A stretch of 54,579 nt of DNA from NCBI GenBank assembly GCA_019413245.1, contig DXNX01000001.1, positions 1 through 54,579 of the forward strand, read 5' to 3'. The notes below the pieces were generated by a model, which did no database searches, was not told the DNA's origin, and worked only from the letters and a program-made list of their open reading frames with translations. This stretch comes from Oscillospiraceae bacterium (GTDB taxonomy: Bacteria > Bacillota > Clostridia > Oscillospirales > Ruminococcaceae). A program made the position numbers and the translations under genes. This document shows positions 1-8,508 of the stretch, one piece after another (the stretch's first letter is position 1; every line of letters begins with the position of its first letter).

Positions 1-849
1 GCTCATGCCTTCGTTCATGCTGCCGAAGTAGCGGATGGCGAAGGTCACCAGACCGATGAAGATACCGTAGATCAGCTTGCCCTTGGTCGTGAAGGGGCTG
101 GTGACGTAGTCGGTGGCCATAAAGACGGCACCGAACAGCAGACCGCCGGCCATGATCTCGGCCACAGCGGCGTGCAGGCTGCCGGTGGCGATCCAGGACA
201 GCACGAAGACCGTGCCCACGATGCTGCCGGGGATGGCAAAACCGATGGTGCCGGTGGCCAGCAGGTAAACCAGACCCAGCAGGATGGCCAGGATGCAGGT
301 CTCACCCATCATGCCGCCGTGCAAGCCCAGGAACAGGTCCATCAGACTGACGGTGGTCTTGTCCACGCTGTCGGCCAGCGGAGTGGCGGTAGCCAGGGCA
401 TCCACCGCCATGTCAGGATAGACATAGGCGGTCATGCGGGCGGTGAAGCTCAGGAACAGCACGATACGGCCGACCAGAGCGGGGTTGGCAAAGTTGAAGC
501 CGATGCCGCCGAACAGTTGCTTGACCACGACGATGGAGACAAACGCACCCACGATGCAGATCCACAGGGGCAGGCCCACCGGGAAGTTCAGTGCCAGGAT
601 CACACCGGTGACGCAGGCGGAAAGGTCGCCCACCGGGTTGGGTTTCTTCATGATCAGGCAGTACAGATATTCAAATGCCACGCAGGCCAGCGTGGTGACG
701 GCCACGGTGAGCAGCGCTTCGTAGCCGAAGATCAGAGCCGATGCGACGATGCAGGGCACCAGGGCCTTGAGGACGTTGCCCATCAGGCTCCGGGTGGTGG
801 AATCGTCCCGGATATGGGGCGAGGCAGTTACGAACAAAACCTGGTCCAT
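1..849 (-). CDS. rnfD: Rnf complex membrane subunit RnfD (3' end outside window)
   Basis: Integral membrane subunit of the ion-translocating ferredoxin:NAD+ oxidoreductase (Rnf), which carries a covalently bound FMN. The first 283 codons are in the window and the frame stays open to the left edge, so the gene is cut by the window, not broken. The protein is a series of hydrophobic segments with the family signature KQLFGGIGFNFANPAL and the stretch ALATATPLADS, which matches the region where RnfD carries its flavin-linked threonine. It starts MDQVLFVT two bases after the rnfC stop, so the two genes are translationally coupled. The canonical order C-D-G-E-A-B would place the rest of the complex to the left. 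The assignment is firm. Confidence 0.95.
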   Translation of the reverse strand, partial: MDQVLFVTASPHIRDDSTTRSLMGNVLKALVPCIVASALIFGYEALLTVAVTTLACVAFEYLYCLIMKKPNPVGDLSACVTGVILALNFPVGLPLWICIVGAFVSIVVVKQLFGGIGFNFANPALVGRIVLFLSFTARMTAYVYPDMAVDALATATPLADSVDKTTVSLMDLFLGLHGGMMGETCILAILLGLVYLLATGTIGFAIPGSIVGTVFVLSWIATGSLHAAVAEIMAGGLLFGAVFMATDYVTSPFTTKGKLIYGIFIGLVTFAIRYFGSMNEGMS

Positions 850-851
850 CG

Positions 852-2186
852 TTACTTACCTCCCTTGCGCATTTCGTTGAGATACCAAGCCTTGGCCTGG
901 GTCACGGCCTGAGAGACCGGGCGCTTGGCCGGGCACACATAGGTGCAGCTGCCGCAGGCCACGCACAGGTCCACGCACAGGCTCTTCAGGGCAGCGGTAT
1001 CCTTCTTGTTGTGATTTTCCACGATGACCACCGGTTCCAGACCCATGGGGCAGGCGCTGATGCACCGGCCGCAGCGGATGCAGGGCTGGGGATCGGGCAG
1101 AACGGCTGCCTTGCGGCTGAACAGCAGCAGGCCGTTGTTCTGCTTGAGCACCGGATAGTCCGCGCTGGGCGAAGCGCCGCCCATCATGGGGCCGCCGAAG
1201 ATGATCTTGCCCAGTTCCACGTCGGGCTTGATGCCGCCGCAGGCTTCGATGACATCCCGGTACAGGGTGCCGATGGGGACTTCGATGTTCTGGGGCTTGG
1301 CAATGGCGTCGCCGTCCACGGTGACACGCTTGCTGACCAGAGGAATACCGGTCTTGAGGTACTTGCCCAGGGTGGACACAGAGGTCACGTTCATGACGAT
1401 GCAGCCGCAGTCAGCGGGCAGACCGGCCTTGCCGGCATCGTTGATCTGGGGCACTTCGCGTCCGGTGCAGGTCTCCACCAGGGTCTTTTCAGCGCCCTGG
1501 GGGTACCGCATGGGCAGCGGCTTGACCGAAACGCCCTTCATGTCGCGGGTCAGCGAGCACATCAGGTCAATGCAGGCCGGCTTGTTGCGCTCGATACCGA
1601 TGATGCAGTTCGGGATCTCGCAGTACTTCATGACCGCCTGGATGCCGGCCAGGATGCTATCACTGCATTCCAGCATTTCCCGGGCGTCGGTGGTCAGGTA
1701 CGGTTCGCACTCGGCCGCGTTGATCAGCAGGGTGTCCACCTTGGCCATGAGCTTGACATGCGTCGGGAAGCCGGCGCCGCCGACACCCACCAGACCGCAG
1801 GCCTTGACGGCCTCCAGCAGGGAGTCCTTATCGGTGACGGTGGGCGGCACGCAGGCCGGGTCAACGGTCTGGTTGCCGTCGCACTGGATGGCCACTGCCT
1901 GGCACACCGGGCCGTTGACCATGCGCATGGGCGCCACGTCAACCACCGTGCCCGACACGCTGGAGTGGATATTGGCACTGACAAAACCGCCGGCTTTGCC
2001 GATCAGGGTGCCAACAAACACCTGATCGCCTTTTTTGACGACGGGTTCCGCTGGAGCACCGATGTGCATCGACATGGGAATCACGACATTTTTGGGCACC
2101 GGCATACGCACGGTGGGCATATCGGCCGTTGATTTCTCATGCGGGACACGGGCGCCTTTGGCGGAGCGCTTCAGGATTTTCAACAT
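852..2186 (-). CDS. rnfC: Rnf complex subunit RnfC, NADH-binding iron-sulfur protein
   Basis: Peripheral subunit of the Rnf complex that exchanges electrons with NAD(H). The 444-residue product has an N-terminal barrel/biotinyl-like region, then the nucleotide/FMN-binding motif VGVGGAGFPTHVK, and two C-terminal [4Fe-4S] motifs, CIRCGRCISACP and CVACGSCTYVCP. The start MLKILKRSAKG at 2186 is chosen over upstream in-frame starts because family homology begins here and a GGGG-rich stretch lies just upstream; the upstream extension (to 2258) has no family character. It is the first gene of the operon, with a good promoter at 2264-2292. Confidence 0.95.
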   Translation of the reverse strand: MLKILKRSAKGARVPHEKSTADMPTVRMPVPKNVVIPMSMHIGAPAEPVVKKGDQVFVGTLIGKAGGFVSANIHSSVSGTVVDVAPMRMVNGPVCQAVAIQCDGNQTVDPACVPPTVTDKDSLLEAVKACGLVGVGGAGFPTHVKLMAKVDTLLINAAECEPYLTTDAREMLECSDSILAGIQAVMKYCEIPNCIIGIERNKPACIDLMCSLTRDMKGVSVKPLPMRYPQGAEKTLVETCTGREVPQINDAGKAGLPADCGCIVMNVTSVSTLGKYLKTGIPLVSKRVTVDGDAIAKPQNIEVPIGTLYRDVIEACGGIKPDVELGKIIFGGPMMGGASPSADYPVLKQNNGLLLFSRKAAVLPDPQPCIRCGRCISACPMGLEPVVIVENHNKKDTAALKSLCVDLCVACGSCTYVCPAKRPVSQAVTQAKAWYLNEMRKGGK

Positions 2187-2263
2187 GGATCCTGTTCCCC
2201 CATTCCTTTGTTTCTCTTTTCGGCAGCCTTTTACCACCAAAAAGACAAAATTATACATGATTT

Positions 2264-2292
2264 ATTTTAGTCCGCTTACCTGGACAAGTCAA
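2264..2292 (-). promoter_or_regulatory. Promoter of the rnf operon
   Basis: On the minus strand TTGACT (2292-2287), a 17-base spacer and TAAAAT (2269-2264) form a near-consensus sigma-A promoter about 80 bases upstream of the rnfC start. A second possible -10, TATAAT at 2255-2250, lies slightly downstream. Confidence 0.7.
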
Positions 2293-2379
2293 GGCCGCTC
2301 AGGTGGTCAGATTTTACACAATGTCCATAGTTTGGAAACATTTTTCTGCGGCAGAAAGCCCCTGTTCCCGGGTTTCACA

Positions 2380-2408
2380 TTGCCTTTTGCCAACGGGTGT
2401 GGTATACT
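2380..2408 (+). promoter_or_regulatory. Promoter of the small membrane protein gene
   Basis: TTGCCT (2380-2385), a 17-base spacer and TATACT (2403-2408) sit about 58 bases before the start at 2466, facing away from the rnf promoter. Confidence 0.6.
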
Positions 2409-2465
2409 GTACGCAAGCTTTTTATGACATTACGCGTCCCGGGCTGTGGGATGGAGGTACGCCAT

Positions 2466-2609
2466 ATGAAAAATCTTCTTAAAATCGTCGCCGCACTGGC
2501 TGTGGCTGCCGGTATTCTGGCCCTGGCCGCCGCCTTTCTGAGCAAGAGCAAACCGGAACCCGCCGAGTACATCACCCTGTACGGCGGCCCGGATGAATCT
2601 GAGGACTGA
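2466..2609 (+). CDS. Small single-pass membrane protein, function unknown
   Basis: A 47-residue protein starting MKNLLKIVAALAVAAG. Residues 4-26 form one hydrophobic segment after a lysine-containing N terminus, so it is either a membrane anchor or an uncleaved signal segment. The remainder is a short polar tail ending GGPDESED. There is no Cys and no lipobox. The start is chosen because GGAGG lies 8 bases upstream; an upstream in-frame start at 2397 would overlap the promoter. It is a stand-alone gene between the rnf operon and glgB with its own promoter and terminator. No function can be assigned from sequence. Confidence 0.7.
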   Translation: MKNLLKIVAALAVAAGILALAAAFLSKSKPEPAEYITLYGGPDESED

Positions 2610-2683
2610 TCCTCCGTACCGGTCTTCTGCCGCCCTGCATTTGGGCAATATATGCAAGAATTTCGGTGCAAGAAACGCAAAGT

Positions 2684-2728
2684 AAAGCGCGCTCCGCAGG
2701 CTGTGCAGCCAGGCGGGGCGCGCTTTTT
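2684..2728. terminator. Bidirectional intrinsic terminator
   Basis: AAAGCGCGC (2684-2692) pairs with GCGCGCTTT (2718-2726), followed by T on the plus strand and preceded by an A-rich stretch. It serves both the small plus-strand gene and convergent glgB. Confidence 0.8.
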
Positions 2729-2759
2729 CGTATGGTGTTTTTATGGTGTTTCGGAGGGG

Positions 2760-4526
2760 TCATTCCAGCCGCAGCAGGACTGCCGAGAACGGTGCCAGCG
2801 TACCGCTCAGCTTGCCGTCGTGAACGGTGCAGGGCGAAGCATCGGGTGGGGTCATTCCGCCGTAGGGCTGCCAGTCGCTGTACAGCAGGGTCTGCATCCC
2901 GGCGGCAGTCACCGGCACCGCAACGTTCTGTGCCTTGTCGCTGAAGTTGAAGGCGGCCGCCACCCGGCGCTGTCCGGCCCGGCGCTCAAACACATACACG
3001 CACTGACTTTCCAGGTGGCAGTCCAGCCACTGGAAGCCGTCGGTGGTTTCGTCCTCCTCCCACAAAGCCGGTTCCTCCAGATACAGCCGGTTGAGGGCTT
3101 GTATATAATGGTAGAAGCCGTCGTGGTTGGGGTAGCGGCGCAGGCACCAGTCCTGTTCCCGGGCCGGGTCCCATTCCCGCAGCTGGCCGATCTCGCTGCC
3201 CATGAAATTCAGCTTCTTGCCGGGGTGGGTCATCATATACAGGTACAGTGCCCGCCCCTGGGGGAACTTACCCTCGTAATCGCCGTTCATCTTCTGCAGA
3301 ATGGTGGCTTTGCCGTGGACCACCTCGTCATGGGAGAAGGGCAGCAGGTACCGTTCCTTATAATAATACATCATGGAGAAGGTCAGCTTGTGGTAGTTGT
3401 CCGGGCGATAGGCCGGGTCGGTCTGCAGGAAGGACAGGGTATCGTGCATCCAGCCCAGGTCCCACTTGTAATCGAATCCCAGTCCCCCCTGCTCGGCAGG
3501 GCGGGTGACGCCTTCATAGCTGGTGGAATCTTCCGCTGCCAGGATACAGCCCGGATGGCGCTGCTTCAGGCCCCTGTTCATGGTACGCAGGAATTCCACG
3601 CCGTTGCCGTTTACGCCCCGGCGTTCATCCCCCTGCCAGTAGATGATGCGGCTGATGGCATCATACCGCAGACCGTCAAAGTGGAACTTTTCCAGCCAGT
3701 AATGTCCGGCCGACTGTAAAAAGCTGCGCACCTCGCCCCGGGAGTGCATGAAGTTGCAGCTGCCCCACTCGCTGACGCCCACATCATTGTGCGGATACTC
3801 ATACAACGCGGTACCGTCATATTTGGCCAGCCCGTACGCATCCAGGGCAAAGTGGGCGGGCACAAAGTCCATGATGACCCCGATGCCCCGGCGGTGGAGC
3901 GTATCCACCAGCGCCATGAGCTGGGCTGCGGTACCGTACCGGCTGGTGGGGGCAAAAAAGCCGGTGATCTGGTAGCCCCAGCTTTCGTCACAGGGATGTT
4001 CCGCCAAAGGCAGAAACTCCACATAGTTATAGCCGCTCTCGCACAGATAATCGGCCAGAGGCTCGGCCAATTCGTCATAGGTATACACGCCACCGTCCGG
4101 TTTGCGCCGCCAGGAACCCATGTGCATCTCGTAGATATTCAGCGGACCACGGCGCCGGTCACTGCGGGTGCGCATCCACCGGGCGTCCCCGAAGGTGTAT
4201 TCGCTCAGGTCCCGCACCACCGACCGATGGTCCGGGCGCAGTTCCATCCCGAATCCGTAGGGGTCGCAGTGGTCGGTATAGCCGCCGTCCCGGGTATGGA
4301 TGCGGTATTCGTAGGGTGTGCCGGGGCCTGCCTCGGGCACGGTCAGCTCATAGAAATTGCCGTCCCCGATTTTGTGCATGGGTAACGGCCGCCCGTCCAG
4401 CAGCAGCTCAATGGCCACCGCCCCCGGTGCAAAGGTGCGGAACACCGTGCCCCCTGTTCCGGGATGGGCGCCCAGGAATTCGTAGGCGTCGAACATCTGA
4501 CCTGTATAGAAACCGTAAAAGTCCAT
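2760..4526 (-). CDS. glgB: 1,4-alpha-glucan branching enzyme
   Basis: Glycoside hydrolase family 13 enzyme that introduces alpha-1,6 branches into glycogen. The 588-residue protein has an N-terminal CBM48-like domain (about residues 15-110), a central barrel and a C-terminal beta domain. Conserved GH13 regions are visible: DFVPAHF, the nucleophile region FDGLRYDAIS, the acid/base region LAAEDSTS and SHDEVVHGK. It is somewhat shorter than the longest GlgB proteins, which carry an extra N-terminal module. The start at 4526 has GGAGG nearby. No other glycogen gene adjoins it; the divergent neighbour is a TetR-family regulator whose candidate operators also flank the glgB upstream region. Confidence 0.95.
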   Translation of the reverse strand: MDFYGFYTGQMFDAYEFLGAHPGTGGTVFRTFAPGAVAIELLLDGRPLPMHKIGDGNFYELTVPEAGPGTPYEYRIHTRDGGYTDHCDPYGFGMELRPDHRSVVRDLSEYTFGDARWMRTRSDRRRGPLNIYEMHMGSWRRKPDGGVYTYDELAEPLADYLCESGYNYVEFLPLAEHPCDESWGYQITGFFAPTSRYGTAAQLMALVDTLHRRGIGVIMDFVPAHFALDAYGLAKYDGTALYEYPHNDVGVSEWGSCNFMHSRGEVRSFLQSAGHYWLEKFHFDGLRYDAISRIIYWQGDERRGVNGNGVEFLRTMNRGLKQRHPGCILAAEDSTSYEGVTRPAEQGGLGFDYKWDLGWMHDTLSFLQTDPAYRPDNYHKLTFSMMYYYKERYLLPFSHDEVVHGKATILQKMNGDYEGKFPQGRALYLYMMTHPGKKLNFMGSEIGQLREWDPAREQDWCLRRYPNHDGFYHYIQALNRLYLEEPALWEEDETTDGFQWLDCHLESQCVYVFERRAGQRRVAAAFNFSDKAQNVAVPVTAAGMQTLLYSDWQPYGGMTPPDASPCTVHDGKLSGTLAPFSAVLLRLE

Positions 4527-4545
4527 GGTATTGCCTCCGTTTTAT

Positions 4546-4574
4546 TTGACTGCCGTCCAGTAATTTACTATAAT
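4546..4574 (+). promoter_or_regulatory. Promoter of the TetR-family regulator
   Basis: TTGACT (4546-4551), 17-base spacer, TATAAT (4569-4574). The first candidate operator (4554-4569) fills the spacer and touches the -10, which fits autorepression. Confidence 0.75.
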
Positions 4575-4638
4575 CAATATAGCAGACCTGACAGGGCAGG
4601 ACCATCCGCGGTTTTGCCAAAAGGTACAATACTGGACG
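4554..4638. promoter_or_regulatory. Pair of inverted candidate operators between glgB and tetR
   Basis: CGTCCAGTA at 4554-4562 recurs in inverted orientation as TACTGGACG at 4630-4638. Read in the same direction, both sites extend to CGTCCAGTA-n-T-n-TAC and contain a GTA-N3-TAC dyad. Site 1 overlaps the tetR promoter spacer and site 2 lies in the leader, about 76 bases away. Two matching sites beside a TetR-family gene suggest its own binding sites. Confidence 0.55.
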
Positions 4639-4668
4639 CTTTTGAAAAATCGACAAGCGAGGCAATCC

Positions 4669-5208
4669 ATGGACCTGAGAGAAAAAAAGACCCGGCAGAG
4701 CATCCGCAATGCCTTTTTGCAGCTGCGCGCCCACAAACCGTTGGAGCGCATCACCGTGAAGGAGCTGGCCGAGCTGGCCCAGATCAGCAAAGCCACCTTT
4801 TATCTGCACTACCACGACATTTACGATCTATCCGAGCAGATGCAGGACGAGGTCATCCGCATGATGCTGGACAGTCTGGAACAGCCGGACAGTTTCCTCA
4901 CCGACCGCAAGCGGTTTACCCGGGAGCTGTTCGCCTCCTTCATTGCCCACGAGAATCTGACCAACATCCTGTTTTCCGGCAGTCAGGCGGCGGTGCTGCC
5001 CATCCGCATCGAGCGGGGCATCAAGGAACACATCTTTTCCATGATGCCCGAAACGCGCAGCGACGCCCGTTTCAATATTCTGCTGACTTACCAGGTGCAG
5101 GGGGCATATTATGCCTACACCGAAAACCAGCAGAAGTTCAGGGCCGAGCAGGTCCTGGCCGCTCTGGATGAAGTCACCGACCGCATCACCACCAAACCGG
5201 GCAGCTGA
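4669..5208 (+). CDS. TetR/AcrR-family transcriptional regulator
   Basis: A 179-residue one-component repressor. Residues 1-55 form a TetR-type helix-turn-helix (ITVKELAELAQISKATFYLHYHDIYDL), the rest a helical ligand/dimer domain of the short 'TetR C-terminal' kind. The start MDLREKKTRQ at 4669 is preferred over an in-frame TTG at 4642 because family similarity begins here and GAGG lies upstream. It is divergent from glgB and probably regulates itself and perhaps glgB through the paired sites at 4554-4638. The ligand is unknown. Confidence 0.85.
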   Translation: MDLREKKTRQSIRNAFLQLRAHKPLERITVKELAELAQISKATFYLHYHDIYDLSEQMQDEVIRMMLDSLEQPDSFLTDRKRFTRELFASFIAHENLTNILFSGSQAAVLPIRIERGIKEHIFSMMPETRSDARFNILLTYQVQGAYYAYTENQQKFRAEQVLAALDEVTDRITTKPGS

Positions 5209-5215
5209 GCGCAGC

Positions 5216-5253
5216 AAAAAACGCCGGACCCTGCAAGAGGGTCCGGCGTTTTT
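5216..5253. terminator. Strong bidirectional intrinsic terminator
   Basis: ACGCCGGACCCT (5221-5232) and AGGGTCCGGCGT (5238-5249) form a perfect 12-bp stem flanked by A6 and T5, between convergent tetR and the ECF transporter gene. Confidence 0.95.
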
Positions 5254-5262
5254 GATGGTGGT

Positions 5263-5949
5263 TCAGATTCCGGCATGTACGCGGCGGGTACCGGGCAGCA
5301 GATGGGCCTTTTCCAGCGCAGGCCGCAGGGCCAGATACAGCACCACGGCACAGACAGTGGACAGCAGCGAGTTGACCAGAGTGACACCGCTGGCGACCTT
5401 GGTCATAGTGGCGGCCAGTTCCACTTCCTGCCCGAAGATATACCGGTTACGGAAGTAGCCGATGAACGGATCGGTGAAGACGTTGACCAGCAGGCCGCTG
5501 AAGGCGCTGCCGGTGACCATGGACAGGTATTTCAGGTCCGGGCCTTTCTTGCGGGCGGGGTGGCGGTCGGCCAGATGGAACAGCCGCTGGCTGGTAACAC
5601 CGCACACCAAACCGATGATGAACTTGAGCAGGAAGGTGGTGACCGCATACCCGGGGTCACCAGCCACCACATCGGCCAGGGACAGGCCGATGGCACCGGC
5701 CAGGCCGCCGGAAACACCGTCCAGCAGCATGGCGGTCAAGGCCGTGAAAGTGTTGCCCAGATGGAAGGACGACCCCGTGCCCAGAATGTTGGGAATCCGG
5801 AAAAACTCATAGGCCACAAAGCTCAGGGCGGCCATCACGCCGATGATGGCGATTTTCTGCACCGTAAAGCGGGTGCGGGACAAAGCCGCGAATACCAGGG
5901 TCAGAACGACCACGCAAAAGAACAAAAGCCAGATCATAGCAGGCTGCAT
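5263..5949 (-). CDS. ECF transporter substrate-binding (S) component, probable vitamin B6 type
   Basis: A 228-residue membrane protein with about six hydrophobic segments, matching the S components of energy-coupling-factor vitamin importers (pattern: IAIIGVMAALSFVAYEFFRIPN, then GLAGAIGLSLADVVAGDP and a C-terminal pair of helices). It would bind substrate and couple to shared EcfT/EcfA1/EcfA2, which are not in the window. The start MQPAMIW at 5949 is chosen because GAGGGGAG lies 8 bases upstream; a start at 5967 would place that site inside the gene. The divergent MocR/PdxR-type regulator with interlocked promoters suggests a pyridoxine-related substrate. The substrate is inferred from context, not from residues. 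Confidence 0.8.
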   Translation of the reverse strand: MQPAMIWLLFFCVVVLTLVFAALSRTRFTVQKIAIIGVMAALSFVAYEFFRIPNILGTGSSFHLGNTFTALTAMLLDGVSGGLAGAIGLSLADVVAGDPGYAVTTFLLKFIIGLVCGVTSQRLFHLADRHPARKKGPDLKYLSMVTGSAFSGLLVNVFTDPFIGYFRNRYIFGQEVELAATMTKVASGVTLVNSLLSTVCAVVLYLALRPALEKAHLLPGTRRVHAGI

Positions 5950-6018
5950 ACAAAACGCTCCCCTCATAGCCGGCAGCGGCGCGGCGCCCTGCGTCTGCCG
6001 GCAGTAATGTTCCCCGGC

Positions 6019-6047
6019 TTGACATTTCTGTGTGCCCGGGGTATGCT
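6019..6047 (+). promoter_or_regulatory. Promoter of the MocR-type regulator
   Basis: TTGACA (6019-6024), 17-base spacer, TATGCT (6042-6047). Transcription would start near 6054, inside the opposing promoter. Confidence 0.75.
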
Positions 6048-6050
6048 CTC

Positions 6051-6078
6051 ATTATAGCCGTTTCTGGCCTTGTGTGAA
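6051..6078 (-). promoter_or_regulatory. Promoter of the ECF S-component gene
   Basis: On the minus strand TTCACA (6078-6073), 16-base spacer, TATAAT (6056-6051). Its -10 lies only three bases from the opposing -10, so the two promoters point into each other and cannot both hold polymerase. Confidence 0.7.
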
Positions 6079-6139
6079 TATCCAGTATTTGATTTTTTCA
6101 TGGGGCCAGTTTATGCAAACACTCCCCAGGAGGCTCTGT

Positions 6140-7582
6140 ATGATCACCCTGTCGCCCCAAAGCACCACCCCCATGTATGAGCAGCTGTATGCCCAGCTGG
6201 CCGCCGAGATCCGCAGCGGTACCCGTGCCCCGGGCAGTCCCCTGCCCGGCCGCCGCACCATGGCCAACCAGCTGGGGGTGAGCGTAAACACGGTGGATGC
6301 CGCCTACCAGATGCTGGCCGCCGAAGGGCTGGCGGAATCCCGGCCCCGCAGCGGGTTTTATGTGCAGGACACCGGTGGTATGCTCTGCCCGGCGCCGGCG
6401 GCGCCCATCCCCCAGCTGCCGGCGTCCGCCTCCCCTGCCGTGGAAGAACCCAAACCCCGGTACGACCTTTCTACCGGCAGCATCGACACCGAACTGTTCC
6501 CTGCCCGCAGCTGGGGGCGCATCCAGAAAGAACTGCTGTACCAGTCCCCCGAACTGCTGCAGCGCGGTCCCATGCAGGGGGACGAGGACCTGCGGTCCGA
6601 GATTGCCCGGTATCTGGCCGCCTACCGCGGGGTGGTATGTACCCCCGACCAGATCGTGGTGGGGGCAGGTATTGAGTATCTTCTGGGGTGCGTGGCCCAC
6701 CTGTTTGCCGGTTCGGTGGGCGCCGTGGAAAACCCGGGCTATTCCCGCTCCCGCACCGTGCTGGAAAACAGCGGCATCCCCTGCCGGCTGGTGGACATCG
6801 ACAACCACGGTCTGCCCACCGAGGGCCTGGAAGCCTGCGGGGCCAATCTGTGTTATGTGACCCCCAGCCACCACTTTCCCACCGGGGTGACCATGCCGGC
6901 CTGGCGCCGGGCGCAGCTGCTCTCCTGGGCTGCGGCCAGACCGGGGCGGTACATTCTGGAGGACGATTACGACTCGGAATTCCGGTTCAGTACCCGGCCT
7001 TTGCCCAGCCTGCAGGGCATGGCGGGCGCCGACGGGCCGGTGGTGTATCTGACCACCTTCTCCAAAAGTCTGGCTCCCGGCATCCGCATTGCCTGCATGG
7101 TGCTGCCGCCCCATCTGCTGGCCCGGTACCGCCGGGATTTTGCGGTGTACACCAACACGGTCAGCCGGTTTGAACAGCAGACGCTGTGCCGGTTCATGGC
7201 GCAGGGACATTTTACCAGGCACATTGCCCGCATGCGCCTGGCCTACAAGCGGCGGATGGAGACCTTTGCCGCCGCCCTGCGCGCCGGGCTGGGGCCGGAT
7301 CTGGTTCTGGGCGGCACCCATTCCGGTCTGCATTTTCTGCTGACCCTGCCAGGGGCCGGAGGCGAACACGCCATGGTGGCGGCCGCCCGGGCCGAGGGCG
7401 TCCAGCTTCGGGGGCTGAGTGAGTATTATATGGCGCGGCCCGAAACTTGCCGCCCCGACACAGTGGTGGCCGGGTATTCCGGTCTGCGCAGCGAGGATAT
7501 CCCCGCCGTGGCGGCCGCTTTGGGCCGTGCCTGGAACCGTGGGGGTCACTCCACCGCCGTGCCGCCCTCCAGCAAAGACTGA
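6140..7582 (+). CDS. MocR/PdxR-type regulator: GntR helix-turn-helix fused to an aminotransferase fold
   Basis: A 480-residue PLP-dependent transcription factor. Residues 1-80 form a GntR winged helix (PMYEQLYAQLAAEIRSG, then LGVSVNTVDAAYQMLAAEGL). Residues about 110-470 form a class I aminotransferase fold with the PLP-pocket motif EDDYDSEFRF and the lysine motif TFSKSLAPGIR. The start MITLSPQS at 6140 follows CAGGAGG; longer in-frame starts would run into the promoter. In Firmicutes such proteins (PdxR) sense PLP and control B6 synthesis or uptake, which fits the divergent ECF transporter. Its last 37 bases overlap the 3' end of the convergent gene at 7546-8427. Confidence 0.9.
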   Translation: MITLSPQSTTPMYEQLYAQLAAEIRSGTRAPGSPLPGRRTMANQLGVSVNTVDAAYQMLAAEGLAESRPRSGFYVQDTGGMLCPAPAAPIPQLPASASPAVEEPKPRYDLSTGSIDTELFPARSWGRIQKELLYQSPELLQRGPMQGDEDLRSEIARYLAAYRGVVCTPDQIVVGAGIEYLLGCVAHLFAGSVGAVENPGYSRSRTVLENSGIPCRLVDIDNHGLPTEGLEACGANLCYVTPSHHFPTGVTMPAWRRAQLLSWAAARPGRYILEDDYDSEFRFSTRPLPSLQGMAGADGPVVYLTTFSKSLAPGIRIACMVLPPHLLARYRRDFAVYTNTVSRFEQQTLCRFMAQGHFTRHIARMRLAYKRRMETFAAALRAGLGPDLVLGGTHSGLHFLLTLPGAGGEHAMVAAARAEGVQLRGLSEYYMARPETCRPDTVVAGYSGLRSEDIPAVAAALGRAWNRGGHSTAVPPSSKD

Positions 7583-8427
7583 ACGGTTTCCCGGTCATCG
7601 GCGGTGAGCTGCCAGCCGCCTGCCGCTTTTTGCAACTCCAGCGACTGATAATCCACATGATAGCCGGAGGCACCCGAAAGCCAGGTCAGGGTCTCTTCCA
7701 GCTCGTACAGGTCCTGGGCTTTCAGGTCGGTGAGGGTCCGGCTGCCGGCTCCCCGGGCGCCTTCGGCCAGGCTGGCCAGATTATCCTGGTATTGCCGGAA
7801 AAAGGCAGCCCACAAAGCCCCCCGGCTGCGGGACAAGGTGGTGGGCGTCTGCCCGGGCAGGGCTGCCGCCCGGGTCAGGAAGTCCGCTGCCTGCCCGGCC
7901 GTGAGTTCCACCACCGATTCCGTTTCACAGCCCAGTTCCGCCCGCTCTTCAGCGGTGAACACCGCCGCCGTATCAAACCGTACCGGGTCTTCCAATCCCC
8001 ATATGGCGGAAAACGTATCGGCCGTGGCAGCCAGGTAGGCATCCGGGGCAATGCCCAGGGTCTGCCCCAGCAGTTCCGATGCCCGGGCCGGACCGGCGGA
8101 AAGATAGCACTCCGCCAGGGTGGTGGTGCCTGCGGGGGCCTTCAGGATCAGTTCTCCCGGCAGGGCACAGAACAGTGCGGCCTGTTCGGGGCCATCCAGG
8201 CGCAGCAGCAGAAAAGCCGGCTTGTCGGCCTGCACGGCCAGCAGCAGGCGATGGGTCTGCCTGGCTCCCGCCGGTTCGGCCAGCTGGGATTGTTCGGCGG
8301 CCGCCTGCTGAAGCAGCTGCTGCTCGGTGCGCTGAGACACCAGAAAGACCACCGTGCCCATCATGGGAATGACCAGAAGCAGGGTCAGGACCAGGCTCTG
8401 GAAAAAAAGTCCGCGGCGTTTATGCAT
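7546..8427 (-). CDS. LytR-CpsA-Psr-like membrane-anchored protein, degenerate
   Basis: A 293-residue protein: cytoplasmic MHKRRG, one transmembrane helix (about 7-27), then an extracytoplasmic domain. The arrangement LLLRLDGPEQAALFCALPGELIL ... GTTTLAECYLSAGPARASELLGQTLGI resembles the LCP family, which transfers glycopolymers onto peptidoglycan. However, the family's catalytic PRD-type motif is not recognisable (CALPGEL instead), so the protein may have lost transferase activity. The start at 8427 has AGAGGTG upstream. The gene converges with the MocR regulator with a 37-base overlap and faces a small acidic gene. The family call is tentative. Confidence 0.5.
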   Translation of the reverse strand: MHKRRGLFFQSLVLTLLLVIPMMGTVVFLVSQRTEQQLLQQAAAEQSQLAEPAGARQTHRLLLAVQADKPAFLLLRLDGPEQAALFCALPGELILKAPAGTTTLAECYLSAGPARASELLGQTLGIAPDAYLAATADTFSAIWGLEDPVRFDTAAVFTAEERAELGCETESVVELTAGQAADFLTRAAALPGQTPTTLSRSRGALWAAFFRQYQDNLASLAEGARGAGSRTLTDLKAQDLYELEETLTWLSGASGYHVDYQSLELQKAAGGWQLTADDRETVQSLLEGGTAVE

Positions 8428-8508
8428 AAAGGACACCTCTTTGCTGCAAAATGTAGTCATAGCTTGGGCAAACAGGCCCGGCCTTATGCAAAAAGGAGGC
8501 AAACGTTT

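Noticed and set aside
1..849. rnfD as a broken gene
   Set aside because: The frame is open to the window edge with all expected motifs; it is cut by the window only.
4642..4668. Earlier TTG start for the TetR regulator
   Set aside because: The extra nine residues are not family-like and the ATG at 4669 has the better ribosome-site spacing.
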